A DNA stretch of 64,000 bases, from positions 62,001-126,000 of the forward strand of contig SAUG01000133.1 of the NCBI GenBank assembly GCA_011316305.1, read 5' to 3'. The translations under genes and the position numbers were made by a program. Positions 1 through 10,471 of the stretch are shown piece by piece; within the stretch, counting starts at the first letter, position 1; each line of letters opens with the position of its first letter. The notes under the pieces are model-generated. The model made no database searches, was not told the DNA's origin, and was given only the letters and a program-made list of their open reading frames with translations. The stretch comes from Rusavskia elegans (lineage: Eukaryota > Ascomycota > Lecanoromycetes > Teloschistales > Teloschistaceae).

Positions 1-675
1 CGCACTCGAGATTCATAGCTTCGATAAGGCGAAGATCGGCGGGTATCGTGTCGCCGGTTTTGACCTGGACGATATCTCCGGGGACGACTTCGGCAGAAGG
101 AATGGTCTCGATATGCCCGTCGCGAAGGACAGCTGCTGAAGGAGAGGATAAAGCTCGTAGGGAATCCTGTGATTCGAACGAAGTCAGCCTAGATGGTGGA
201 GTCTCAAGATGGAAAGAAGGTACCATTTTCTTCTCTGCTTGGAATTCTTGATAGAAACCGATCGCGACATTAAGGAGAATAACGGCCGTGATGACGCCGC
301 CTTCGATGTAGTCTGTGACTCCGTATGACAATGCCATGGCAAGCACCAGCACCTACGGGAAACGGTCAGTGAATTTAATTCCAAGCCACGTCTGCATCTT
401 CACAAGTACAGCCGGTACTTGCAATGGGCATGAACAGATGGGGTGATACATACAAGGATCATGGCATTGCTGACTTGCTTCAGCAGGACCGAGTACCATT
501 TGACTACCCCTTCTCCTTCCAACTTATTAGGTCCATAAATCTTCTGTGCCTCTTGAGCCTTGTTAAGACTGATGCCTGTCTCATCATTGGTTTGGAGATG
601 ACTGATGACTTCTTCGGACGATAGTAGAAAAGGATGCTTCGAATACTCCTGGGTGGTGTAGCCTTTGGAAGGCAT
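1..675 (-). CDS. ENA-type P-type Na+/K+ ATPase, N-terminal part (cut by window edge)
   Basis: Three visible exons: 675-454, 352-224 and 166-1, running off the left edge. The introns (353-453 and 167-223) have GT..AG ends. The second carries a CTGAC branch and removes what would otherwise be an insert after AEKKM. The spliced protein begins MPSKGYTTQEYSKHPFLLSS, a cation-ATPase N-terminal domain, followed by YGPNKLEGEGVVKWY. Next come the first membrane pair (LVLAMALSYGVTDYIEGG, then VITAVILLNVAIGFYQEF) and the actuator domain (EVVPGDIVQVKTGDTIPADL). This pattern matches fungal type IID ENA pumps, which export Na+ or K+ at the plasma membrane. The phosphorylation motif and everything after it lie outside the window, so activity cannot be judged. 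A SERCA/PMR-type Ca2+ pump is the less likely alternative. Confidence 0.88.
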
Positions 676-1613
676 GGTTGGGTCTCAATGATGGTTATGA
701 TAGAGTGTTTGAAACGAGAGACAAGTGTAAGGTCTTCGTGATGGAAGGCCTTAAGAAGAGGTGGATGGTTTTACTACATGAGCCATGGCTAAGAGGGGCG
801 GACAGAGACTCTATATAAGCCAGTAATTCGTATAATCTGCCAAGGATGACGAATGCTATCGTGAACATAGACTGTCATGCCAAGATGTGCGAAACGAAAA
901 CATCATGCAGCACGAACGTGTGAGGAATCCAATCAAAGGAGAGAGATGATTACAGGAAGGGAATCGAGTGGTTGATGCGCAGGCCAAGAATTGCTCTCAG
1001 AATGTGCCGGGATGAGTTCAACTCTCTGCATCCCTGGGGCACGTTGTACCAAGATAGACGATAGCAAGCCAAGGCGCTTGAAAGGGGTATGGAGACCCGA
1101 GATATTATCTTGCGTATGGCGGAGAGACAAGGGAGACAAATTTCCGCCGTGCCAAGGCCAGCCAAGAGCTCGGCGCAGGAATTCCTTCCACTGTGCACTA
1201 AATCGGCCTTGGCCGTCTTGCCGCCTGTTGCCACCGGCAAATATTGCATGCAAACGGTCAGCGGCTAAAGATGCCTTCGTGCCGAGATGCCGGGCTCTAT
1301 GGCTGAAGACAGTCGGATGCGACGTCGGACCGAGGGACGCGAGCTCTACCTAGGTAAGTCATCCGATACTGCTGACAAAGAAGACGACATTGTCTCGATA
1401 CTTTGCTCCCAGTGGTTGAGACTACTAGCTTTATACATGACCTTGAATAGATGGTTGACCTACATTGAGATTGTATCGAGATTGATCGCTTTGAGAGCCG
1501 GATTGCCCCGTTCACACTCAATGCTGGATTTCATGGCGTTGAAGCAATGCGAAACGTGAGGTCCGAAGCAGATGGTGGCTGTCCAGAATTTCTCCAGCGT
1601 TCTTGAGCAACAA
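676..1613. other. Intergenic region, no gene seen
   Basis: This is the shared stretch between the start of the ENA-type ATPase and the end of the ubiquitin protease, both on the minus strand. Only short overlapping open frames occur on both strands and none resembles a known protein. A TATATAA string at about 810-820 could belong to the ATPase promoter, but its orientation and use are unproven. Confidence 0.6.
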
Positions 1614-3485
1614 TTATAACATGGCGGACTCGTTTCTTTCCATCTCATAGAAGAGCATGTAAACGTCTTTCTGCATTGACAGAACTTCCGCCGTGTTGCA
1701 CTCCTTAATCTTATCGTCACTGATGCGCCACCACCGATCGCTAGTCTTCTTTTTCCGTCGAAAGCGGGTCAGGTCGATTGACGCAGAGTATCTGCTGAGA
1801 TTCGGCGTGCTGGAAGCTGGGTCGACACTTGGGGATAGAATGGTAGTCGGTCGATCCGGTGGATTTCGTGAAGAGACATTTGGTGCATTTTGGGCCGATA
1901 TCGGGGTTGTCCCAGCAGCTGCTGAGCGAGAGGTCGATGGTGGAGACAACGAGTCAGTCGAGGTGATTGGAGACGGGACTGTGGAAAACGAAGCACGATC
2001 TTCAGGTGTACGAGGTTCCTGTTCATTAACTTGGGCATTCGGAGTTGCCAGGAGATTCCCTGATAATTGAGGACTGGCCTGGTTTGAAGTACTTGGTGTT
2101 GCTATTACGCTATACGGTCCCACACTATGTTTAACGTGCGGCTTAGAAGTCGGGGGATACAGGTGCTGCCGACGGAAGGTTTCGTAATGACCGCTGTTGT
2201 GGGTCCCCTTGTGGGTCACCAAGCCCAGGAGCTTGTAGTTCTTCCGATTGAGTATACCGCCTATTGGAAGCCTTTCTGGGAAGGAAAGCTTGGCCGAATT
2301 CTTCATCGAGTAGCTGCCAGGGTCGAACATAGATCTGGATAGATGGATGACAAGCACCTTGGGAAATCTTGTTATCTGAACGTGGCGGGCAACCTTCCGC
2401 TTCGGCGCATGTTTGATGTCTGGCAGTCGAATGTTCTCTGGGGGTTTCTCCGGGTCAATTTCCAATGCTGTCCTCAAACTCTCGAGCTTGTTCTGTATGC
2501 TAGATTTCTGTTCTTGGGACCTTGCAAAGGTCAGCTCTTCCTCCAGTGTCTCCATCGCGTGGGTCAAACGACATCTGTCACACTTATAGTCCTCAATGTA
2601 CTCGGTCTTGAAATGAGCATCGAAGCATTCGTTGAGCGTCGTTGTGGATTTCTGTGGAACCATCAAGTTGAGCATGACAAAGCTGGTCGGTACAGGCTTG
2701 GGAACGAAACGACAATGTTGGCATTCAACCCGAGCTTCTGTCTGGCCCTGGAGAGGGAACCCCTCTTCAATGTCCGATGTACCCTCGTCCGTGGTAGACA
2801 ACGGACTGAAGAGCTCGGATGCTGCGGCCGAGGCCTTTAAGGTTCGAGTCTCTGGCGCTTCGCTGTGGGCGTCGAGCGGCGGCCTGACGTCCTCAGCAGC
2901 CGTAGTCAGACAGCCTTTTTGCGCTCTTTGCCTTGCTCGCTTCCCGGCTTCATATTCTTCAGCCAAACGCTCAGCGAGAATCTGGAGTAACTCCTGCGCA
3001 TCCTGCTGGGTGCGACTGATCCTCGTGCCGAAGGCGTGTTCCAGGACGGCGATGAAGGCTTGGGCCGAGATGGTCTTCCTGTAGATAGGTCTTTCATTCA
3101 ATTGGTCTAGGATAATCTTGAGACCTTGTGTCACCGCACCACTCTGCAGGCTTGCGACCTTCGGAATATCGATATCCTTGCCCTTCTCATCCCTCGCCGG
3201 GACCGAGGTATAGATGGATTCGTCATGGAGAGTCCGGCGATGAACTTCGCGGATGAGGAAGAGCCGTAGATCGCCCAAGCCTGCCAGGCACTGCAAGACG
3301 GAGTTGATGAAGCAGTCATTGGCCGGGTTGACGAGTCCAACGATGCCCTTTTTCCTGTTGCTGGCAGATGTTGTAGAGGATTCGCCGTCGATGAGCTGAT
3401 TCGGACTGAAGAGATAGACAAGAGCAACAGCAGCAAGAGAGGCACTTGCAGCGTACGTGAGAACGGTCAGAGGTTTATCAGGCAT
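1614..3485 (-). CDS. Membrane-anchored ubiquitin-specific protease (USP, peptidase C19)
   Basis: A single open frame of 623 aa from ATG 3485. An upstream in-frame TTG is not credible as a start. The N-terminus has one hydrophobic anchor (residues about 7-27, LTVLTYAASASLAAVALVYLF). The USP Cys box follows (GLVNPANDCFINSVLQCL, with the nucleophile Cys after ND). The catalytic His box (LLGLVTHKGTHNSGHYETF) sits around residue 430. A Cys pair CQHC and a later CDRC could form the zinc-binding fingers insert. The C-terminus has WWRISDDKIKEC and VYMLFYEME, the last USP core strand. A membrane-tethered USP recalls yeast Ubp1 and metazoan USP30, but which organelle it sits in is inference. It removes ubiquitin from substrates. 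A Ser/Pro-rich stretch of about 130 residues is inserted before the last core block. Confidence 0.9.
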   Translation of the reverse strand: MPDKPLTVLTYAASASLAAVALVYLFSPNQLIDGESSTTSASNRKKGIVGLVNPANDCFINSVLQCLAGLGDLRLFLIREVHRRTLHDESIYTSVPARDEKGKDIDIPKVASLQSGAVTQGLKIILDQLNERPIYRKTISAQAFIAVLEHAFGTRISRTQQDAQELLQILAERLAEEYEAGKRARQRAQKGCLTTAAEDVRPPLDAHSEAPETRTLKASAAASELFSPLSTTDEGTSDIEEGFPLQGQTEARVECQHCRFVPKPVPTSFVMLNLMVPQKSTTTLNECFDAHFKTEYIEDYKCDRCRLTHAMETLEEELTFARSQEQKSSIQNKLESLRTALEIDPEKPPENIRLPDIKHAPKRKVARHVQITRFPKVLVIHLSRSMFDPGSYSMKNSAKLSFPERLPIGGILNRKNYKLLGLVTHKGTHNSGHYETFRRQHLYPPTSKPHVKHSVGPYSVIATPSTSNQASPQLSGNLLATPNAQVNEQEPRTPEDRASFSTVPSPITSTDSLSPPSTSRSAAAGTTPISAQNAPNVSSRNPPDRPTTILSPSVDPASSTPNLSRYSASIDLTRFRRKKKTSDRWWRISDDKIKECNTAEVLSMQKDVYMLFYEMERNESAML

Positions 3486-3873
3486 GCCCAAGGCGGGCCC
3501 GATGCGGCTGCTGATCGGGATCTATCGACAGTGCATATCGTAAAGACCCGGGTTCGGATGAAGGCGAGTTGCATATGCAAGCCCGTCAGCTCAATTGATG
3601 ACAGCTTTTCCAACCCACTGTATTAAACAAGTAGGGTGGCGACACTAGTCTCTATGATCCACACAGAAGCAAAAACAAAAGCAAACCGAGCCAGCCGACG
3701 ATGTCCTTCACAAGAGAACCTCGGAAGCAATTGTGGGATTGGAAAGACGGAATTGGTTCCGTTCCAGGGATATCCTCTTCCGGCTAGTGCCTCGTAAGCG
3801 AAACAATCTATATTGAAGAACAACGGACAATTTGAGCCTGCGAGCTCCTGGCATCATCATTGTTATTCCCAAG
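3486..3873. promoter_or_regulatory. Divergent promoter region between USP and bL9m
   Basis: This 388-bp spacer separates the start codons of two divergently transcribed genes and must hold both promoters. I see no unmistakable TATA box or repeated operator. The downstream bL9m frame stays open upstream of its ATG only through non-ATG codons. Confidence 0.45.
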
Positions 3874-4814
3874 ATGGCGAGCCTTGCGAAACCTGCCATA
3901 AGCTCGCAATGTCTCGGATACTTGCGGCGCCTTGCTGGCTTCCATTCTGCGAGGCTTAGCCCAAGCTTTCATCAGCAGGTACGGGGCAAGAAGAAGAATG
4001 CCAAAGGACCTCATGTCGTCAATGTCCGCCTTCTCGAGGACATACAAGGCTATGGCCGCAAAGGTTACTCCCCTAATCGAACATCCTTCCAACCTTCCAG
4101 TGCTAAGTGTACTTCGCCCAGGCTCCATTATCCCAATTGCACCGGGCCGCATGCGAAACATCTACTACCCTCAACGCAAGGCCGAGTACGTGACCAAAGC
4201 CCAGATGCGAACAACGAACCAGAAAGACCTATTGGTCGAACGAGACTTCTCCTTCGGTCTTCCGCAAACCCAACCTGACCACCAGCCTATGGAGGAGATG
4301 GCAATCGGGGTGCCGACGAAGCTTCTGACAGTATGATCAACAATCATTGAATTGAAGCATTAATTGACTAAGTACAACACAGCCGAAACGAACCAGCGAG
4401 ATCATCGAAGCTCAAGTCCCATCGGATATCATTTTCTACAGGGTCCCCATCGCTATCCCTGAACCCGAACCAGCTCCGCCAGAGCCTGTCGGCAATTCCA
4501 TCAACGCAATTGGCGGAGAAGCTCCTCTTCGAAAAGCGCCGGAATTGGAGCCTTCAGTCACCAGAATATTTGGGTCTGTGTCAACTGCGGACATCGTGGA
4601 GTCGATCAAGGCGGTTTTATCGGCGAGTGAGGAAGGCGCGAGGGTAGTCCTTGCGCCTGAGGATATCAACATAAATGAGAAGGAAAGCGAGGATCTCGGT
4701 GTCGAAGCAGATCGATTGAAGGCGCTAGGCGAGTATACGATTGAGATCCGGGTGAAAGGGGTAGACCCTCTACTGCGACGGGTCGTTATCAGAACGCAGG
4801 AGACAGATCCATGA
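3874..4814 (+). CDS. Mitochondrial large-subunit ribosomal protein bL9m
   Basis: Exons 3874-4063, 4122-4330 and 4383-4814. Intron 1 (58 bp) carries a CTAAG branch and intron 2 (52 bp) a GACTAAG branch. The first ATG, giving MASLAKPAISSQCLGYLRRL, starts a basic amphipathic mitochondrial targeting sequence. The bL9 signature follows: VNVRLLEDIQGYGRKG then, across intron 1, IPIAPGRMRNIYYPQRKAEY, which bacterial L9 shares as its RNA-binding N-domain. The long C-terminal part (about residues 140-276, including VTRIFGSVSTADIVESI) matches the C-domain of bL9 with fungal insertions. The product is a structural component of the mitoribosome 54S subunit. The gene is divergent from the USP. Confidence 0.9.
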
Positions 4815-5905
4815 TCTTATTTTCACAGTCCTCATAGCCATCAATGGTTAACTATCCCCCATCCAAGGCAGCTCGTTTTGTTGAAAATCGAACGCAAAAG
4901 GAGGCTTACAGCAGTCGGTACTTTGATATGGGCTTTCGATCTACGAAGGCTTTGCTATCCCTGTACAGCTGCGATGCGCCTACTTTCGACGGTGCAATGA
5001 CCGTGGCAGTAGCGTCGGACGATGCTCGGCTTCAAGGACTTGTTTCATGGTTGCTGTGTATGGCCCACATCGCGATCAATGTTTTGGCACCGTGAGGGCG
5101 GCTTTTTGGCACATGTCACTGCAACTTTCCGTTGGCGCAAGCTGTCACCGCTTTTTGCCCTTCGTACTTCCCGGTTTCATCGTCGAGACATCAAAGCTGG
5201 TGGTTACTGCGTTGTTGGGCTAATGCAGATATGGGTGCTTTGGAGGTAGCTGGCGTGGGCCATTCTTTGTTGCTTCGGCAATTTCCATGATATTCCGAAC
5301 GGGAAGACACAGGACTTCTGCCACATCCCTACCTTTTACACGTCACCTAATAAGTCCACTGGGATCATAACCAGACTGGAAACGGCATCCCATCATCCAA
5401 CTGGAGACGTATCATTCGGGCCAGGCTGTCAATGCAGGGGCGCAAAACGACTTAGGACTACACCCGTGATGCTACTACCTACTTTACCAGCGTCATTGAG
5501 ACCAGTTCGCCAGAACACAGTTATCGCCATCTTTGCTTGCTGCACTCAAGGTTCAAAATGCCTCAAGGTTCTGCTGAAACTTGTTTCAGGGATTTTCCAG
5601 AGGCCAACCCAGCAAAACGTCACGGCCTGCCGCATCCCGAAATGATGCAGACTATTGAGTCGGAACAGCTTTGGCGGTGAGACGTGCAGACTATCATAGG
5701 ATGACGCTGTTCGATGTGAGACTTGGCTGTTTCATTGTCGAATTTTGCAGATAGGGAGCCGTCGCTGCAGGACACAAGAATATATCATGGTCCAGATTCC
5801 TCAGGAACTTGCTGGGACATTGGTTGCAACACTTTCTTAGTACTCCACTTTCTCATACTACCATCACCGGTGGCGGTTGCAAGATCAGCATACGCAAGCA
5901 CCAGT
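4815..5905. other. Intergenic region before the beta-trefoil array
   Basis: About 1.1 kb between bL9m and the first array gene. It contains only short unrelated open frames and no repeat I can recognise. It holds the bL9m 3' end and the promoter of the first array copy. Confidence 0.6.
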
Positions 5906-6579
5906 ATGTCACGAGATACACAGTCTGACCAGTTCTCTGGTTTCAAGGGCGACGGCAACTATGTCATTATGAACAAGGAATCCCGGACCTGTTTAGTCTT
6001 AGGGAAGGGATCATCAGAGTCGGGGACCAAAGCACAAGGATGGTGAGTGCCAAAGGCTTCGGCAATGTTTCACGCTGAGAATTCACAGCGCCCATAGTCC
6101 TCGTGACTTGGCTCAGGTATGGGGGCTATACCGAGTTTGCTATGCCGAACTGTTCGCGATCGAGAATCTGGCCTCAAAGACGTTCTTAGCAACTTCTGGT
6201 GAGTACATTCTTCTTGCTTCTGACCATCCGGATATGAAGCTAACACTACTCGCTGCAGGCCCAGATTCGTCTGTTGTCGAAATGTGTCACGAGGCTGGGC
6301 GATATACCTTACCCATCGAAGCACTCTGGGTATTAGACTACAGTATGTACTACCTCGATGTGGAGAAGTCGGTTGTGTGAGTACCTTATACCTTTTTTTC
6401 CAACTGGCCCGCTGACAAAAGTCTCCAGCTTTCGGAACGTCAAACACCCAGGATTCAACCTGAACTTGCAGGATGGAGGAAAAGCAGACGGTACGCCCGT
6501 GAATATCAAACCGGACCGTGGCCTCAGTGACAAGAGGGAGATGCAAAAGTGGCTTCTTCAAGTCCAGCGAGTAGTGTAG
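5906..6579 (+). CDS. Beta-trefoil (ricin-B-like) family protein, array copy A
   Basis: Exons 5906-6042, 6089-6198, 6259-6376 and 6429-6579; 171 aa. Introns sit in phases 2, 1 and 2. The protein opens MSRDTQSDQFSGFKGDGNYV and carries the family blocks: G-x-Y-x-I-x-N (GDGNYVIMNKES), AQVWGLYRVCYAELFAIEN, EALWVLDYSMYYLD, FRNVKHPGFNLNLQDGGKAD and the terminal QKWLLQVQ. The spaced Q-x-W and G-Y-x-I-x-N blocks resemble the three repeats of a ricin-B-type beta-trefoil. There is no signal peptide, so a cytosolic protein is expected. The fold is inferred from motifs, and sugar binding or protease inhibition is unproven. The copy looks intact, with F in place of the usual W in WSGF. Confidence 0.75.
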
Positions 6580-7059
6580 TGACAAGGTGCCAGTCGCTGG
6601 CTGAAGCTCGTTCAGTATCATGGTAGTTAGATTGCCTGCAGGACACGGAGAGAATGGAATGCAACCCCGTATCAGATACTGCGACACCTTGTTGAAATTT
6701 TGACCTTGTCTCCGTTGAGGATGGTCTAATTTTTCAGGACGGTCATCAGCACCACTGACTCTATCAGAATCTCGCTGCTAAGGATCGGTAGAACCCACCA
6801 TCCAAAACAACATATTGCAGCGTGGGAGGCTTGCTGCATCGCATCGCCTGTCATGTAAAAACCAGTGACCGATGCAGACAGCTACTATGAATCCAAGAAG
6901 CAGAAAGCCGCGACGGGCCGAGAAGGTGATCTGTGAGCCCCAGATCCGTACGTCACATTTCACATTGAGGAGAACGGTCTAAATCCACTTGAAGAGATCT
7001 TAGAGCCTTGATATAGGTACCTTACTATTTCTTTAACTACGAAGACGATGTCTTAGTCA
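6580..7059. other. Spacer between array copy A and the duplicated relic
   Basis: About 480 bp with no supported gene. Short frames occur on both strands but none matches the array family. Confidence 0.5.
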
Positions 7060-7535
7060 TGGCGAGCAGTTTGCAGCTTCCACCGTCATCATTGCTCTGG
7101 ACTTCAACATGGACGCCGGCGGATGGGCCATCTGCTGCATGCCGAGGGAGAGTAGTTTGCTACCGGTCAAAGTTGGGGGGATGATACAAAAGCTTGCAGA
7201 GGTGATGCTGGACAAGGACATGACAGCCCCCAAACGCTTCTGTTTTTGCACCACCGGGTCGAATTCGATGTTGCTTACCCTTTATTTTTCCCTTATATAT
7301 TCCAAGACCAGTATGTTTCATCCTTAATCGCTCAGCTTGACCTGCAACCCCAGCTATCATTATTCGAGCTGCTCAATTTTCTTACGGAACCGGAGCGTAT
7401 CTTCCCGTGGACGCCGACGAGTGGGTAACCTGCTGGATACCGGCTGAGAGTTGTTTGCCTGGAGTTGCCGCCCGTGGGATGATTCATCAGCTGACAGGAA
7501 GGTGCTGCAGAATACCGAGATGATGGTCCGGAAAA
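7060..7535 (+). repeat. Two diverged tandem copies of an unrecognised coding-like unit
   Basis: The segment beginning near 7,060 and the one beginning near 7,361 are related at about 301-bp spacing. Around 7109 the frame reads MDAGGWAICCMPRESSLLPV, and around 7411 the equivalent frame reads VDADEWVTCWIPAESCLPGV. Both continue with GMI-(Q/H)-(K/Q)-L. The preceding residues also look alike (EQFAASTVII against AQFSYGTGAY). Neither copy forms a complete gene: stops and spacing interrupt both. I do not recognise the family and do not see it in the intact array genes. The duplication may be a broken neighbour gene captured in the array or an upstream segment copied with array units. Confidence 0.4.
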
Positions 7536-7649
7536 GGGTTTTCCCTCTCCCAGTCCTGCCTTTTTGTTGCTTCTCCTCTTTTCTTGACGAGTATTTTCCA
7601 TCTCGATCGACTGAGTCAATCCACCACCCAAGCCTGTCCTCTTATCCAG

Positions 7650-8370
7650 ATGGATTGGAATAGCTGGTCGGGCTTCGTAGGCGGCGGCACGTTTGTCATC
7701 ATCAACAAAGCCTCCCTCACTGCCCTCGAGGCACGTCCGAGAACCGACGACGATGGCTCCGAAATCCAAGGCTTGTAAGTCAAATTCTCCCATCGAGATT
7801 CTAAACAGCTTTAACACTAGCACTTTATAGTTCTCCCTGCCCCAACAATCGCGCTCAGTTGTGGTATATCTCGAGGCAGAAATATCCAGGAGAGATGTAC
7901 GGTGTCAAAAACCTGCATGATGGACTGATGATGACCGCGATGGGTAACTTTCAACGCCTCCTCAAGTCGGTAGATACTTGTTAGCTGATGAGAACCAGAA
8001 CCAAAAGGCATGGTCTTCGGCGCCGAGTCTGAAGAATCTTCACAAGGACAGCCACGCCTAGATCCTTGTATGCTCTGGGCTATCGACACAGGCATACTTG
8101 GAACCGAGAGAGCAAGAATGGTTGTGTGAGCAGCAGTTTCATTACTCTTCAGCATTGTCAAACTTCTTCCCTTTTGAAGTTCGCTGGCGCACAACTTTCA
8201 GCTCTCGCAACCTCGAAAACCCAGGGTCGGTCTTACAGCTCAATGGTGGAGCTTCTTCCAAAGGGACTCCTGTATCTATACTCGCAGAGCGCACAGAGGA
8301 CGATTACCGAGAGCCGCAGAAGTGGCTGCTGCAGATCCAGAGGGAATTTGGGGATACCTGGCCTGGATGA
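7650..8370 (+). CDS. Beta-trefoil (ricin-B-like) family protein, array copy C
   Basis: Exons 7650-7774, 7831-7943, 7999-8125 and 8202-8370; 177 aa. The intron phases are the same as in copy A. It opens MDWNSWSGFVGGGTFVIINK and continues CPNNRAQLWYISRQKY, then YGVKNLHDG in the second block. The third block has MLWAIDTGILG, and the end has EPQKWLLQIQ. The classic Q-x-W is present twice (QLW, QKW). There is no signal peptide or membrane segment. It appears intact with canonical splice donors (GTAAGT, GTAACT, GTGAGC). Probable cytosolic beta-trefoil; ligand unknown. Confidence 0.75.
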
Positions 8371-8847
8371 GGCGGCTCTTGGGTCAATCAGCAGATGCTG
8401 CGGCTTGGTATTGGCACTGGAATGGTGAGGGAAAGCCGATGGATTTGGTGATGGGCTGTCGGATGCATACAAGGATAACGGCAAGAGATAGTCACCAGTG
8501 CTTCGACACCAGTGCTTCAACACCGGTGGCATGAAAGTTTTATCAGTACGATACTCATATACCCATTGCAGCTTTTCCCCAACACCGTTAGTTTACCTAT
8601 CTTAACGAGGTCCCGCAGCCTGCTATCTGTAAGGATTCAACCTCATGAAGATGGATGAACAACCTGATTCATTTACTTTTCTAACGACAAGCGCGCGTCT
8701 CTACTTCACAAGATCCTGTCAATTTTTCTTCCCCTTCCATCCCATTCCCCAACTACACAACAAAGATCACACTCCCTCTACCGTATCACAAAATCCAACA
8801 GAGGCCCCCACGCCAAATCCGCATTCGAAGCCCACGCCCCGACGCTG
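8371..8847. other. Spacer between array copies C and D
   Basis: About 480 bp with no supported gene. The sequence just before the relic D has pyrimidine-rich runs like those upstream of the intact copies, consistent with a decayed promoter. Confidence 0.45.
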
Positions 8848-9568
8848 AAAAGCCAAACTCGTTTCGAATGTCGCGGCACATACAAGATCATCAACTTCAT
8901 AACTCTCACTCGTCTCGTCATAGACGAAGAGCACCAAGACGATCCTACTACTAAAGTCTATAGCTTGCACGTTATCCGCTATCTGATCCCGAAATGACGT
9001 TAAAGAGTTCAGGAACGACAAGGGCCATTACCGCGACATACGGACCCCTGTCGAACAATTCGATAACGGCATCTTCGCCCTTCCACGCGGTTGTACAATC
9101 ATATTGGCCGTCACCCATGTGTTGATACCATAATGAAATCGAACATCGTTGATGAGATCTTGACCACCGCACCCGTCCCGGACGGACCCGTCGTTGGGGT
9201 CCCATGCGAAGACTCTGAGTTTCTATCGGAGAATTGTGGGTGATTGATAGTGACCCATACGCACTCGAGGCCAGGTACCCAGTCGTGGAAGATCCCTTTT
9301 CATCGCTGCCGTTTCGAACGAATGAGGTAATAGATCTTCGTAGTCTTCGAAGCGTGAGATACCCTGGCTATGTCCTCGAGCTAGCCAAGGATGAGAGAGC
9401 CAACGGGACACCCGTTCAATTGAAACGAGAACGAATTGTTGCCGAAGAGCAGGAGAAGCAGAGGTGGCTTTCCCGGGTGGAACCCGTCTTTGGGTGTGGA
9501 AGGCGAGAAAAGATGTTAGGTAAATCAACGAGAGCAGAGGGTTTCAGCTGGTTCTCTTTCTTCCGATG
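8848..9568 (+). pseudogene. Beta-trefoil family relic, array copy D
   Basis: Pieces of all four exons can be found in order, but no start codon. Exon 1 is recognisable as FECRGTYKIINFITLTRLVI near 8,867-8,926, without the WSG motif. Exon 2 survives as GHYRDIRTPVEQFDNG near 9,026-9,073, which lines up residue for residue with KYPGEMYGVKNLHDG of copy C. The third block survives as ELWVIDSDPYALEARYPVV near 9,230. The exon just upstream of it (GPVVGVPCEDSEFLSE) is in another frame, so there is a frameshift. The last exon reads LRSVRYPGYVLELAKDERA and ends in a QRWLSRV motif. The usual GT donor before the last exon is missing. This is a degenerate copy rather than a gene. Confidence 0.65.
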
Positions 9569-9757
9569 ATCCGCTGAAGGAAGACTCCACGATGGTATGG
9601 TACCGCCAGTTAGGCTGGACAATGTGCCAGTCAGTGTTTGTGTTGCTGGGAGTTCCCCCACTCTCATTCACTTGTTTTAAGAAAGTGTACGTAGCAAGTG
9701 AGGTATGGATTCTGACTTTTCGTTCTTTTGCACTTTTTACGGCACTTTTAGCTCACG

Positions 9758-10471
9758 ATGGGTTCGATACAGTGGGATAAGTGGTCGGGTTTCTAGGGGG
9801 AAGGCATCTACACCATCTTCAACAAGGCCTCCTTAACATGTCTTGAGCATGGCGACACCAAAGATGGCTGGCCACCAGCCAACGTTCGCAGCTCGTACGT
9901 TTGTTACGTTTATTTCTTAACCATACAACAATGTGTCTGATTTGCAATTTCACAGTGCCCATGTTCCCCACAATGCCGCTCAGCTGTGGAGGATAAAACA
10001 ATTGACGAAATATTGTGAGCTCTACACGATCGAAAACACGGATTTGATGGCATTGTTGACAGCGCAAGGTTATTCAAGCATGTATCGGCTGGCTATCGTG
10101 ACACGCAGACTAACCGACGCGGCAGGGGATGGGCAAGTTGTCATCCTTGATACACTCTCTGAGCCGGTATGGGATCCCCAACCTCGTCTTCCCGATATGA
10201 TATGGGATATCGATACGGTTCATTACGCAAACGAGCCCGGCAAACCAGTCGTGTCGGTCCTCCTATATTCACCCCCTCTGAACACCCGCTCACATATCTG
10301 GACAGGTTCCGGAGCGTGAAATATCGTTGCCACGTACTTCGCCTGCCGAGTGATGGAAAAGCCGACAAACGATTCGTGTATCTTAAACAGGAAGCCACCA
10401 AGGACAATGCAGGACAGCACCAATGGGTTTTGCAGAAACATCCAGAGAAGCTGCCAGAACTTCCAGACTGA
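9758..10471 (+). pseudogene. Beta-trefoil family, array copy E with premature TAG at codon 13
   Basis: Exons would be 9758-9894, 9956-10068, 10126-10252 and 10306-10471 (180 sense codons plus stop). Everything after the first few residues is well conserved: GEGIYTIFNKASLTCLEHGD, NAAQLWRIKQLTKY, YTIENTDLMALL, MIWDIDTVHYANEPGKPVV, FRSVKYRCHVLRLPSDGKAD and HQWVLQKHPE. Codon 13 (9794-9796) is TAG where copy F has CAG and copies H and G have GAG and GAT. A single C-to-T change in a CA context explains it. Two donors are weak (GTTATT and GTCGGT). No other ATG in exon 1 could rescue the frame. It is a recent pseudogene unless the stop is read through. Confidence 0.75.

Noticed and set aside
3832..3873. 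Upstream extension of bL9m
   Set aside because: The frame is open but begins at TTG. The first ATG at 3874 starts a good mitochondrial presequence.
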